From Anaeramoeba ignava (taxonomy: Eukaryota; Metamonada; Anaeramoebidae): a stretch of DNA of 64,000 nt. The stretch is taken from contig JAPDFW010000128.1 in NCBI GenBank assembly GCA_028826165.1, positions 85,220 through 149,219 on the forward strand, in the 5' to 3' direction. Of this stretch, positions 34,291 to 43,675 are shown piece after piece. The notes below the pieces were generated by a model, which saw nothing but the letters and a program-made list of their open reading frames with translations, ran no database searches and was not told where the DNA came from. A program made the position numbers and the translations under genes. Numbering within the stretch: position 1 is the first letter of the stretch; every line of letters starts with the position of its first letter.

Positions 34291-36876
34291 ATGAATTTTG
34301 AATTTTTCTCAATTTGCCAAAATTTAATTAAAGAAAATAAAATTGAATTAATTCAAGACTTTTTAAAAGAAAATCAATTAACAACAAAGCAACTTTCAAA
34401 ATGTTTAACAATTTCGTTAATAAACAAAAGAACTTCAATAGAAATTATCAAATTATTGATAAAATCTGGAGCAAATGTAAATTATAGAAATAGAAAAAGT
34501 CGAAGAACGGCTTTATTAACAGCAATATGTCATTCAAATTCAAATGAAGTGATTGATTTTCTTGTCAATTCAGGATCAAATTTGAATATAAAAGATTCAA
34601 GAGGAAAATCGATTTTATATCATATTATGAAATACATGAAATCTGATACTCGGCATTTAATGAATTCTGTTTTAGAAAGAGGAGTGGAAATCAATCAAGA
34701 GGATAGATCAACTCAAAATGTTCTTTTTTATGCAATTATCAATCAACAGCCTTTTGGAATGATAAAATTTCTAATTGAAAAAGGAGCAAATGTTGATAGA
34801 AAAAATCTTTACGGAGAAAATTTAATGCATATTTGTGCAAAATACAGCCCAAATATTGGGTTATTTCAGTTATTAATTGATAAAGGAATTGAAGTCAATG
34901 ATACACAGCAGCATTTCAAAACGCCTCTTAGTTATTTACTCTTGGATTATCAAAAAAATGTTGAACAAATTAAATTTCTTGTTTCAAAGGGAGCAAATGT
35001 TGGGAAGTCATTGTTCTCTTTTGTTATGGATGCAAAATATTTTGAAATTGCTAAATTTGCGTTTTCCATTGATTCAACCTCAATTAATGAAAAAAATCGA
35101 TTAAGTGAAACATTACTTCATCGGGCATGTCTCAGAAAGAACAACATCAAAAACATTGAATTGATTATCCAAAATGGAATTAATGTAAATGAAGTGGATT
35201 CCTTCGGGAGCACGGCTCTTCATGTTGCTTGCCAAAATAGATTAGAAAATGAAGTTATTAAATTACTCATTTCATCAGGAGTTGATCCATCAATTAAAAA
35301 TTACTTTTCTTATGCATTGGAGTATTTCCACAAATGGGATATTTATAAAGATCCAGAATTACCAGAAATAATGCTTCTTCTTTTCAAAGGAATTGGAATT
35401 GATTCGAGAAATCAAATTCGTTTATCTGAAACTGCGTGGAGAAATTTCCTTAGTAATATGCCTAAAAACAACAAAGAGCTAAGTTCTGAGATTATCAATA
35501 TTCTAGACACAATGATTAAATTGTCTTATCCGTATTCTCAGTCCTATCCCTTCAGAAGAGATACTCTAGAAGATTTAGCTTCATATTCCTATAAGAATCT
35601 TGAAGTATTCAAATTTTTGTTTGAAAAAGCTTTAGAGTTCAAATCCAAAATAAAATTCACAAACATTATCTATCATGTTTGCAACTATCCTGAAAGTTCT
35701 TCTCTGATCGTATATATTCTTGAATCGCTTCTAAAGCATCCTGACATCAATGTTGTTCTAAATCCATCATTTCTGAGTTTTTGCCATTATTCGCATGGAA
35801 TTGAAGAATTTAAATTATTTCTCAAAATGGGAGTAGATGTAAATTACAAAGATACTTACAAAATTACACCTTTAATGTATGTATGTAAATTTTCTCCATC
35901 TTTTGCAAATATATCTTTCCTTATTGAATCAGGTGCAGATGCTTTTGCAAGGGATACTAATGGAAACTCGATATTGCATCATTTCTGTCAATCAAGATCT
36001 TCGTCTCATAAACTTATTGATATTCCTGAATTGATGAAATTATTCAAATCAAAAGGATTAAGTATACATGATAAAAATAACCGAAATGAAGATGCGTTGA
36101 TTTGTAGTTGTTCAAATAAGTTCATTTCAGATCAACTAATTAGATATTTAATTGAAGATGGAGCAAATTTAAATTCAATTAATTTTTCAAATCTGTCCGC
36201 ATTTTCTTTATATTTACAGAACAAAAACCATTGTTTGGAAACAATTAAATTTTTTATTGAAAAAGGAATCAATCAAGAAAATATTGAATCAGGTTTTATC
36301 CATTGGATTCTTGATATCTACGCTATTCATGATTGCCATCATCTTGAAACATTTAAATTCTTTTTTGAAAACAATCTTTTGGAAAACAAACAAAAAATTT
36401 TATTTGAAAATTCTCAAGTTCTTCATTACTTTACTGATATTGGTTCGATAACAGAAAATGAACTGAATGATTTATTTGTTCTTTTTATTAATAATGGAGC
36501 TAATATTGAAATTAAAACTAATCAGAATGAAAATCTTCTTCATTCAATTTGTCTCAAACATCCTTCTTTCATTCAATTAACTAAATTTTTACTAAGTTTA
36601 AATTTGGATTTAAATGCAGTTACTAATTCTAAGCAAACTCCTTTATCAATCATTTGCGAATTTTCTAATTCGAAAGAATTAATTCCAATTTTACTTTCTA
36701 AAGGTGCAAATCCAAATTATCCACAAAATTGCATTGATTTAATAAAAAGAAATCATTTTTATTTTAAAAGTCAATTTAAAGACATAGAATATTTGTTTTG
36801 GTATGGAGCAGAATGGAAAAATCCACCAGTAATATTTCCTCAATTTATCACCAAAATTTTTTTCAAATTAAATTAA
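34291..36876 (+). CDS. Ankyrin-repeat protein
   Basis: Single exon, about 861 residues from the Met at 34291. The frame is open up to 34210, but the upstream part is a Phe/Lys run from the T-rich motif, so the inner Met is preferred. At least 15 ankyrin-like units are visible, with signatures such as IKFLIEKGANVDRKN, TALHVACQNRLENEVIKLLI and TPLMYVCKF. No other domain is recognised. It starts 83 bp from the divergent armadillo-type gene and ends 48 bp before a double-BTB gene, which could belong to the same functional set. It is probably a scaffold; no enzyme motif is present. Confidence 0.85.
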   Translation: MNFEFFSICQNLIKENKIELIQDFLKENQLTTKQLSKCLTISLINKRTSIEIIKLLIKSGANVNYRNRKSRRTALLTAICHSNSNEVIDFLVNSGSNLNIKDSRGKSILYHIMKYMKSDTRHLMNSVLERGVEINQEDRSTQNVLFYAIINQQPFGMIKFLIEKGANVDRKNLYGENLMHICAKYSPNIGLFQLLIDKGIEVNDTQQHFKTPLSYLLLDYQKNVEQIKFLVSKGANVGKSLFSFVMDAKYFEIAKFAFSIDSTSINEKNRLSETLLHRACLRKNNIKNIELIIQNGINVNEVDSFGSTALHVACQNRLENEVIKLLISSGVDPSIKNYFSYALEYFHKWDIYKDPELPEIMLLLFKGIGIDSRNQIRLSETAWRNFLSNMPKNNKELSSEIINILDTMIKLSYPYSQSYPFRRDTLEDLASYSYKNLEVFKFLFEKALEFKSKIKFTNIIYHVCNYPESSSLIVYILESLLKHPDINVVLNPSFLSFCHYSHGIEEFKLFLKMGVDVNYKDTYKITPLMYVCKFSPSFANISFLIESGADAFARDTNGNSILHHFCQSRSSSHKLIDIPELMKLFKSKGLSIHDKNNRNEDALICSCSNKFISDQLIRYLIEDGANLNSINFSNLSAFSLYLQNKNHCLETIKFFIEKGINQENIESGFIHWILDIYAIHDCHHLETFKFFFENNLLENKQKILFENSQVLHYFTDIGSITENELNDLFVLFINNGANIEIKTNQNENLLHSICLKHPSFIQLTKFLLSLNLDLNAVTNSKQTPLSIICEFSNSKELIPILLSKGANPNYPQNCIDLIKRNHFYFKSQFKDIEYLFWYGAEWKNPPVIFPQFITKIFFKLN

Positions 36877-36923
36877 ATTAAATTTTTATTAAAAAAAAAA
36901 CAAAGTCAAAAGGTTCTATTCAT

Positions 36924-37670
36924 ATGAAAATAAATCAATTATTCCTTAAAACATATAAAAGTTATCAAGAAGATTTTTTAAATTTATTCAAAAGACAAGA
37001 ATTAACTGATTATAAAATTCAATGTAAAGATGGATTCATTTTAATTCATAAATTAATTCTTACTTCAAGATTATATTTAGAAAATGAATCAGAACAAGAA
37101 ATTTTACAAAAATTCTTAAATTTTGCTTTTCAAGCATCAAAAACAGAAATGGAAATTATTGTTGAATTTCTTTATTCAGGAATCATTGAAATGAGCAATT
37201 ATGAAAATGATTTCAAATTTCTTGAAAAATTTGCTCAAAATTTAGGTTTTCCTAAAAATTGGATTATTCAAAAATCAGGAAAAATTGGATTAATTCATGA
37301 TTTAGAAAAACTTTATCAAGATGAAAAATCAAAAGATTTCACAATTATTTTTCAAGATGAAACAACAATTAAAGTTCATAAATTAATTTTAATTGCAAGA
37401 TCTAATTTATTTAGAGGAATGTTTCTCAGTGTTGTTGATAATTCCAATCAAGTTCATGATTACAGTGAAATTCCTTCAAAAACAATGAAAAATTTAATTG
37501 GTTTTCTTTATTTAGATTCATGTTCTTCATTTGAAAATTCTGAAATTGAATATTTTCAAAAAGCAAAAGATTATTTCCAATTAAATGAAAATTGCTCTTT
37601 AGATTTATTTTTTTCTCAACCTTCATTAGCAAATCAATATTTTAATGATGAATATCTCAATAGAAAATAA
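36924..37670 (+). CDS. Double-BTB protein, RCC1-less relative of the adjacent RCC1-BTB genes
   Basis: Single exon, 248 residues. Two BTB/POZ-like halves: residues about 20-105 (DYKIQCKDGFILIHKLIL) and about 130-235 (DFTIIFQDETTIKVHKLILIARSNLFRGMFLSV). The second half matches the C-terminus of the three RCC1-BTB neighbours (FRGMFLSV, then a DYSE motif and YFQLN). The RCC1 propeller is missing, so it is either a truncated duplicate or an independent BTB-only gene. Its own Met and short 5' flank suggest it is expressed, but this is not certain. It is convergent with the next gene, 69 bp apart. Confidence 0.8.
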   Translation: MKINQLFLKTYKSYQEDFLNLFKRQELTDYKIQCKDGFILIHKLILTSRLYLENESEQEILQKFLNFAFQASKTEMEIIVEFLYSGIIEMSNYENDFKFLEKFAQNLGFPKNWIIQKSGKIGLIHDLEKLYQDEKSKDFTIIFQDETTIKVHKLILIARSNLFRGMFLSVVDNSNQVHDYSEIPSKTMKNLIGFLYLDSCSSFENSEIEYFQKAKDYFQLNENCSLDLFFSQPSLANQYFNDEYLNRK

Positions 37671-37738
37671 AATCAAAAAAGAAATTAATTTTGATTTTGA
37701 TTTTAATTTTGATTTTGATTTTAATTTTGATTTTAATT

Positions 37739-39484
37739 TTAATTTTGATTTTGATTATTAAATTTTTTAATTAATAAATCAAATAAATTTGGATTTGTTT
37801 GATTTAATTGAAAATAATCAATTCCTCTTTCTAATTCATTAATTATTTCTTTTGTAATTTTAATTCCTTTTTTAATTTGATTTGAATAAATCCAATATTC
37901 TAATATTTGAAATGATTTATTACTTAATTCACTATAATCTGTAACTTTATTTGAAGTATCTTCTGTTACAGATAAAAACATTCCTCGATATAATTCACTT
38001 CTCATTATTAATATTAATTTGGGAAATTTATATTGTTTTTCTTTTCTTTCAATAATAAAATCTTTTTCATTTTCATTTTCATTTAAATAAATTCTTTTCA
38101 TTGTTTCTTCAATTTTTTCATTAGAATTTATAATTTCTTTAATTTCATAATATAATTTTGGATTTATTATTCTATTTGAATAAATCATTTCAAATATTTG
38201 ATTTGATTCTTTAATTGATTTTTTTGAAATAATTTCTTGAAGTTTTTCAATTTCATTTTCATCTTGATTTAATCTATATTTCAATATTAATTTATGAGCT
38301 TCAATTATTTCTCCATTTTCTGTTTTAAATGAAATATCACAAAATTCTTTTCTTTTAAATAGTTTTATCAAATCTTCTTCAAGATTGGAAAAAGGAGGAG
38401 AATAATAATAAAGAAATGAATTATTATATCCACAAGAAATATGATAATTGAAAATATCTCCATTAAATCTTAATTCAGGAAGTTCAATTTGAATTGGAAT
38501 TGATTGTGTATTTGTATCTCCAGTTCCTAATTGACCATATAAATTACTTCCAAATGAAATAAATTTTTCATTGTATGTCAAGATCAAAGTATGATAACTT
38601 CCAACAGAAAAATCAAGAATATTATCATTTTCAAATAAAGGTGATTTGATTTCAGTAAATTCATAAGTATATTCATCTTCTTTACCAAGTCCATTATATT
38701 GATAATATCCACATGAATAAAGTTTTCTTTTTTCATCTTCATTTTCATCTTCAATCAACATTATTGAATGATTAAAACCACATTGAATATCAATTATTTT
38801 ACCTTTTGGAATATTTTGGATTTTGGTTAGATTTTGGATTTTTCGTCTTCTTATCCCTAACCCAAGTTGACCTTCATTATTATTTCCGCATCCAAATAGT
38901 TCTTGATTTGAATTTAAAAGGAAAACAGAACTTGAAGAATTTCCTGAAAATATTTTAGAAACATTTTTCATCATTAAAATAGGGTTTCTTGTTCTTTCAA
39001 GTGTTTTAGAATCAAAACCAAGTTGTCCCTGGTAATTTTCGCCAATTCCATAAACATTTTGATTTGAAGTTAATAAGTAAATTGAATTAAATCCAGAAAC
39101 AATATCTTGAATTATTCTATCATTTTTATCTTCAATTAATGATGAAATATTGATAAATTTATTTGGATTTTGAGGATTTATATCTCTTCCTTTGGCAAAC
39201 ACATTTCCTTCTTTTGTTAAAATAGTTTCATCTTCAAAACCACTTGATACTTTTTGAATATTTTCAAATTTGGAAATGATTGAATAATATGAGTTGTCAG
39301 TCGCTTTGCAATTTTCAAAGAGGAAAATTGTTGTTGCTTTTCCTGTTGAAATTTGTTTAATTTGTTTTTCATTTTCATTTTCATTTTCAAATTTAAATTG
39401 AATAGGCTTTATTACTCTTTCTTCTCGTTCATTTTTGATAAGTTTTGGATATGAATTTTGACCAAAAAATATAATTTCATTCAT
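37739..39484 (-). CDS. RCC1-repeat plus BTB protein (copy 1)
   Basis: Single exon, 581 residues. The N-terminal about 390 residues form RCC1-type propeller repeats (GENYQGQLG, GCGNNNEGQLGLG, SFGSNLYGQLGTGD). Two BTB halves follow, beginning EFCDISFKTENGEIIEAHKLIL and DFIIERKEKQYKFPKLIL. A Glu-Asn repeat sits at about residue 35. It is divergent from copy 2, with 99 bp between start codons. RCC1-BTB proteins are probable CUL3 adaptors or scaffolds; a GEF function is not implied by the propeller alone. Confidence 0.9.
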   Translation of the reverse strand: MNEIIFFGQNSYPKLIKNEREERVIKPIQFKFENENENEKQIKQISTGKATTIFLFENCKATDNSYYSIISKFENIQKVSSGFEDETILTKEGNVFAKGRDINPQNPNKFINISSLIEDKNDRIIQDIVSGFNSIYLLTSNQNVYGIGENYQGQLGFDSKTLERTRNPILMMKNVSKIFSGNSSSSVFLLNSNQELFGCGNNNEGQLGLGIRRRKIQNLTKIQNIPKGKIIDIQCGFNHSIMLIEDENEDEKRKLYSCGYYQYNGLGKEDEYTYEFTEIKSPLFENDNILDFSVGSYHTLILTYNEKFISFGSNLYGQLGTGDTNTQSIPIQIELPELRFNGDIFNYHISCGYNNSFLYYYSPPFSNLEEDLIKLFKRKEFCDISFKTENGEIIEAHKLILKYRLNQDENEIEKLQEIISKKSIKESNQIFEMIYSNRIINPKLYYEIKEIINSNEKIEETMKRIYLNENENEKDFIIERKEKQYKFPKLILIMRSELYRGMFLSVTEDTSNKVTDYSELSNKSFQILEYWIYSNQIKKGIKITKEIINELERGIDYFQLNQTNPNLFDLLIKKFNNQNQN

Positions 39485-39583
39485 TTTCTATTTTCTATTT
39501 TCTATTTTCTATTTTTTATTTTTTTGAAAAGAAAAAAAAAATGATTTTTGATTTTCATTTTTTTCATTTTTTTCATTTCAAAA
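39485..39583. promoter_or_regulatory. 99-bp bidirectional start region of RCC1-BTB copies 1 and 2
   Basis: Contains five TTTTCTA-type units next to copy 1 and TTTTCATTTTTTTCATTTC next to the copy 2 start. It must hold the promoters of both divergent genes. Confidence 0.5.
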
Positions 39584-41371
39584 ATGAATGAAATTATATT
39601 TTTTGGTTTAAATAAATATCCAAAACTTTTCAAAAATAAATCAAAAAAAATAATAATAAAACCAATTCAATTTAAATTTGAAAATGAAAATAAAAATGAA
39701 AATGAAAATGAAAAACAAATTAAACAAATTTCTTCAAGTTATTTTTCAACAATTTTCCTTTTTAAAAATGGAAAAGCAATAGAATATTTAGAATATTCAA
39801 AACAAAATCCTCAAAAAATCCAAATTGAAGAAAATATTCAAAAAGTAACTGTTGGTTTTGAAGATGAAGCTATTTTAACAATAGAAGGAAATGTATTTGC
39901 CAAAGGATTTAATATTAATCCAAAAAATCGAAAAAAATTTATCAATATTTCATCATTAATTGAAGATACAAATGATAGAATAATTCAAGATATTGTTTCT
40001 GGAAGAAATTCAATTTACTTATTAACTTCAAATCAAAATGTTTATGGAATTGGTTCAAATCATTATGGCCAATTTGGTTTTGATTCTAAAACACTTAAAG
40101 AAACAGAAAAACCAATTTTAATGATGAAAAACGTTTCTAAAATATTTTCAGGAAATTCTTCTGAACATATTTTTCTTTTAAATTCAAATCAAGAACTATT
40201 TGGATGCGGATATAATTATGATGGTCAACTTGGATTAGGAAAATCAAGAAAAGAAGAAAAAGAAATCCAAAATTTAACCAAAATCCAAAATATTCCAAAA
40301 GGCAAAATAATTGATATTCAATGTGGTTTTAATCATTCAATAATGTTGATTGAAGATGAAAATCAAAATCCAAAAAGAAAACTTTATTCATGTGGTTATC
40401 ATCAATCTAATGGACTTGGCAAAGATGAAGATGAATATACTTATGAATTTACTGAAATCAAATCATCTTTATTTGAAAATGATAATATTCTTGAAATTTC
40501 TTTTGGATGTGATCATACTTTGATTTTAACTACCAATGAAAAATTAATTGGATTTGGATATAATGAATATGGTCAATTAGGAACTGGAGATACAAAATGG
40601 CAATTAATTCCAATTCAAATTGAACTTCCTAAATTAAGATTTAATGAAGAAATTTCTAATTATCATATTTATTGTGGATACCACAAATCATTTCTTTATT
40701 ATTCTCCTCCTTCTTTTTCCAATCTTGAAGAAGATTTGATAAAATTATTTAGAAGAAAAGAATTTTGTAATATTTCATTTAAAACAGAAAATGGAGAAAT
40801 AATTGAAGCTCATAAATTAATATTGAATTATAGATTAAATGATGAAAATGAAATTGAAAAACTTCAAGAAATTATTTCAAAAAAATCAATTAAAGAATCA
40901 AATCAAATATTTGAAATGATTTATTCAAACAGAATAATAAATCCAAAATTATATTTTGAAATTAAAGAAATTATAAATTCAAATGAAAAAATTGAAGAAA
41001 CAATTAAAAGAATTTATTTAAATGAAAATGAAAAAGATTTCATAATTGAAAGAAAAGAAAAACAATATAAATTTCATAAATTAATATTAATAATGAGAAG
41101 TGAATTATATCGAGGAATGTTTTTATCTGTAACAGAAGATACTTCTAATAAAGTTACAGATTATAGTGAATTAAGTAATAAATCATTTGAAATATTTGAA
41201 TATTGGATTTATTCAAATCAAATTAAAAACGAAATTGAAATTACACAAGAAATAATTGATGAAATTCAAATTGGAATTGATTATTTTCAATTAAATCAAA
41301 CAAATCCAAATTTATTTGATTTATTAATTAAAAAATTTAATAATCAAAATCAAAATCAAAATCAAAATTAA
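39584..41371 (+). CDS. RCC1-repeat plus BTB protein (copy 2)
   Basis: About 595 residues from the Met at 39584 (MNEIIFFG, the same start as the paralogues); the upstream in-frame Met at 39548 lies in the T-rich motif. Same domain order as copy 1: RCC1 repeats, then two BTB halves ending in FDLLIKKFNNQNQ. The Gln-Asn tail merges directly into the downstream hexamer array. One HKLIL versus PKLIL difference in the second BTB separates it from copies 1 and 3. Confidence 0.9.
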   Translation: MNEIIFFGLNKYPKLFKNKSKKIIIKPIQFKFENENKNENENEKQIKQISSSYFSTIFLFKNGKAIEYLEYSKQNPQKIQIEENIQKVTVGFEDEAILTIEGNVFAKGFNINPKNRKKFINISSLIEDTNDRIIQDIVSGRNSIYLLTSNQNVYGIGSNHYGQFGFDSKTLKETEKPILMMKNVSKIFSGNSSEHIFLLNSNQELFGCGYNYDGQLGLGKSRKEEKEIQNLTKIQNIPKGKIIDIQCGFNHSIMLIEDENQNPKRKLYSCGYHQSNGLGKDEDEYTYEFTEIKSSLFENDNILEISFGCDHTLILTTNEKLIGFGYNEYGQLGTGDTKWQLIPIQIELPKLRFNEEISNYHIYCGYHKSFLYYSPPSFSNLEEDLIKLFRRKEFCNISFKTENGEIIEAHKLILNYRLNDENEIEKLQEIISKKSIKESNQIFEMIYSNRIINPKLYFEIKEIINSNEKIEETIKRIYLNENEKDFIIERKEKQYKFHKLILIMRSELYRGMFLSVTEDTSNKVTDYSELSNKSFEIFEYWIYSNQIKNEIEITQEIIDEIQIGIDYFQLNQTNPNLFDLLIKKFNNQNQNQNQN

Positions 41372-41625
41372 AATTAAAATTAAAATTAAAATCAAAATTA
41401 AAATTAAAATCAAAATCAAAATCAAATTTAAAATTAAAATTAAAATTAAAATCAAAATTAAAATTAAAATTAAAATTTAAAATTAAAATTAAAATTAAAA
41501 TTAAAATTAAAATTAAAATTAAAATTAAAATTAAAATTAAAATTAAAATTAAAATTAAAATTAAAATTAAAATTAAAAATAAAATTAAAATTAAAATTAA
41601 AATTAAAATTAAAATTAAAATTCCA
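41372..41625. repeat. (AAAATT)n array between RCC1-BTB copies 2 and 3
   Basis: Hexamer array beginning inside the Gln-Asn codons of copy 2 and ending just before the T-rich start motif of copy 3. Confidence 0.95.
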
Positions 41626-41658
41626 AAAATCATTTTTTTCATTTTTTTCTTTTCAAAA

Positions 41659-43452
41659 ATGAATGAAATTTTATTTTGGGGTGAAAATGAATATCCAAAA
41701 ATTTTAAAACATGAACCAAAAATAATAAAAAAACCAATTCAATTTAAATTTGAAAATGAAAATGAAAATGAAAATGAAAAACAAATTAAACAAATTTCAT
41801 CATCAAATTCCTCAACAATTTTCCTTTTTGAAAATGGAAAAGCAATAGAATATTTAAAATATTCAAAACAAAATCCTGAAAAAATCCAAATTGAAAATAT
41901 TCAAAAAGTAACTGTTTGTTGTGAAGATGAAACTATTTTAACAAAAGAAGGAAATGTATTTGCCAAAGGATATGATATTAATCCAAAAAAATCTCCAAAA
42001 GAATTTATCAATATTTCATCATTAATTGAAGATACAAATGATAGAATAATTGAAGATATTGCTTCTGGATTTAAAACAATTTATTTATTAACTTCAAATC
42101 ATAATGCTTATGGAATTGGTTCAAATCATTTTGGTCAACTTGGTTTTGATTCTAAAACATTTAAAAAAACAAGAAAACCAATTTTAATGATGAAAAATGT
42201 TTCTAAAATATTTTCAGGAAATACTTCACAATTTGTTTTTCTTTTAAATTCAAATCAAGAATTATTTGGATGCGGATATAATGCATATGGTCGACTTGGA
42301 TTAGGAGAATCGATAAGAGAACCAAAAATTCAAAAATTAACCAAAATCCAAAATATTCCAAAAGGCAAAATAATTGATATTCAATGTGGAAATTTTCATT
42401 CAATAATGTTGATTGAAAATGAAAATGAAAATAAAAATCCAAAAAGAAAACTTTATTCATGTGGATATTATGAATGCAATGGACTTGGAAAAAATCAAGA
42501 AGATACTTATGAATTTACTAAAATTAAATCATCTTTATTTGAAAATGATAATATTATTGATTTTTCTGTTGGATACAACCATAATTTGATTTTAACTTCT
42601 AATTCAAAACTGATTGGATTTGGAAATAATAAACATGGTCAATTAGGAACTGGAAATACAAAAAATAAAAAAATTCCAATTCAAATTGAACTTCCTAAAT
42701 TAAGATTTAATGAAGATATTTCTAATTATCATGTTTCTTGTGGATCTTTTCATAATTCATTTCTTTATTATTATCCTTCTTCTTTCTCTAATCTTGAAGA
42801 AGATTTGATAAAACTATTTAGAAGAAAAGAATTTTGTGATATTTCATTTAAAACAGAAAATGGAGAAATAATCAAAGCTCATAAATTAATATTGAAATAT
42901 AGATTAAATCAAAATGAAAATCAAATTGAAAAACTTCAAGAAATTATTTCAAAAAAATCAATTAAAGAATTAAATCAAATATTTGAAATGATTTATTCAA
43001 ACAGAATAATAAATCCAAAATTATATTCTGAAATTAAAGAAATTATAAATTTAAATGAAAGAATTGAAGAAACAATGAAAAGAATTTATTTAAATGAAAA
43101 TGAAAAAGATTTCATAATTGAAAGAAAAGAAAAGAAATATAAATTTCCCAAATTAATATTAATAATGAGAAGTGAATTATATCGAGGAATGTTTTTATCT
43201 GTAACAGAAGATAAATCTAATAAAGTTACAGATTATAGTGAATTAAGTAATAAATCATTTGAAATATTTGAATATTGGATTTATTCAAATCAAATTAAAA
43301 ACGGAATTCAAATTACACAAGAAATTATTGATGAAATTCAAATTGGAATTGATTATTTTCAATTAAATCAAACAAATCCAAATTTATTTGATTTATTAAT
43401 TAACAAATTTAATAATCAAAATCAAAAAAAAGAAAATTGTTTCATTTTTTAA
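41659..43452 (+). CDS. RCC1-repeat plus BTB protein (copy 3)
   Basis: Single exon, 597 residues, same architecture as copies 1 and 2. The start MNEILFWGENEYPK is preceded by TTTTTTCATTTTTTTCTTTT. Differences lie mostly in propeller loops; the BTB part is close to identical. The last residues (KKENCFIF) differ from the other copies because the tail has been rearranged: a second copy of the 3' end follows immediately. Confidence 0.9.
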   Translation: MNEILFWGENEYPKILKHEPKIIKKPIQFKFENENENENEKQIKQISSSNSSTIFLFENGKAIEYLKYSKQNPEKIQIENIQKVTVCCEDETILTKEGNVFAKGYDINPKKSPKEFINISSLIEDTNDRIIEDIASGFKTIYLLTSNHNAYGIGSNHFGQLGFDSKTFKKTRKPILMMKNVSKIFSGNTSQFVFLLNSNQELFGCGYNAYGRLGLGESIREPKIQKLTKIQNIPKGKIIDIQCGNFHSIMLIENENENKNPKRKLYSCGYYECNGLGKNQEDTYEFTKIKSSLFENDNIIDFSVGYNHNLILTSNSKLIGFGNNKHGQLGTGNTKNKKIPIQIELPKLRFNEDISNYHVSCGSFHNSFLYYYPSSFSNLEEDLIKLFRRKEFCDISFKTENGEIIKAHKLILKYRLNQNENQIEKLQEIISKKSIKELNQIFEMIYSNRIINPKLYSEIKEIINLNERIEETMKRIYLNENEKDFIIERKEKKYKFPKLILIMRSELYRGMFLSVTEDKSNKVTDYSELSNKSFEIFEYWIYSNQIKNGIQITQEIIDEIQIGIDYFQLNQTNPNLFDLLINKFNNQNQKKENCFIF

Positions 43453-43453
43453 A

Positions 43454-43612
43454 AAGAAATTACTAATGAAATTCAAATTGGAATTGATTATTTTCAATTA
43501 AATCAAACAAAACCAAATTTATTTGATTTATTAATTAAAAAATTTAATAATCAAAATCAAAAAAAAAAGAAAATTGTTTCATTTTTTAAAAAGAAATTAT
43601 TAATAAATTTAA
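43454..43612 (+). pseudogene. Duplicated 3' tail of an RCC1-BTB gene
   Basis: Repeats the last about 50 codons of copy 3 (ITNEIQIGIDYFQLNQTKPNLF in the same frame) and then the stop-proximal AAAAGAAAATTGTTTC segment. No start codon and no upstream domain: a tandem remnant. Confidence 0.8.
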
Positions 43613-43675
43613 TCAAAATTAAAAATAATTTTTTTCATTTTTTTCTAATTTTGTGGTTTTTTTTTGAAATAACTT

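Noticed and set aside
36876-36930. Fusion of the ankyrin and double-BTB genes through an intron
   Set aside because: No GT donor before the ankyrin stop and no acceptor that keeps frame in the 47-bp gap.
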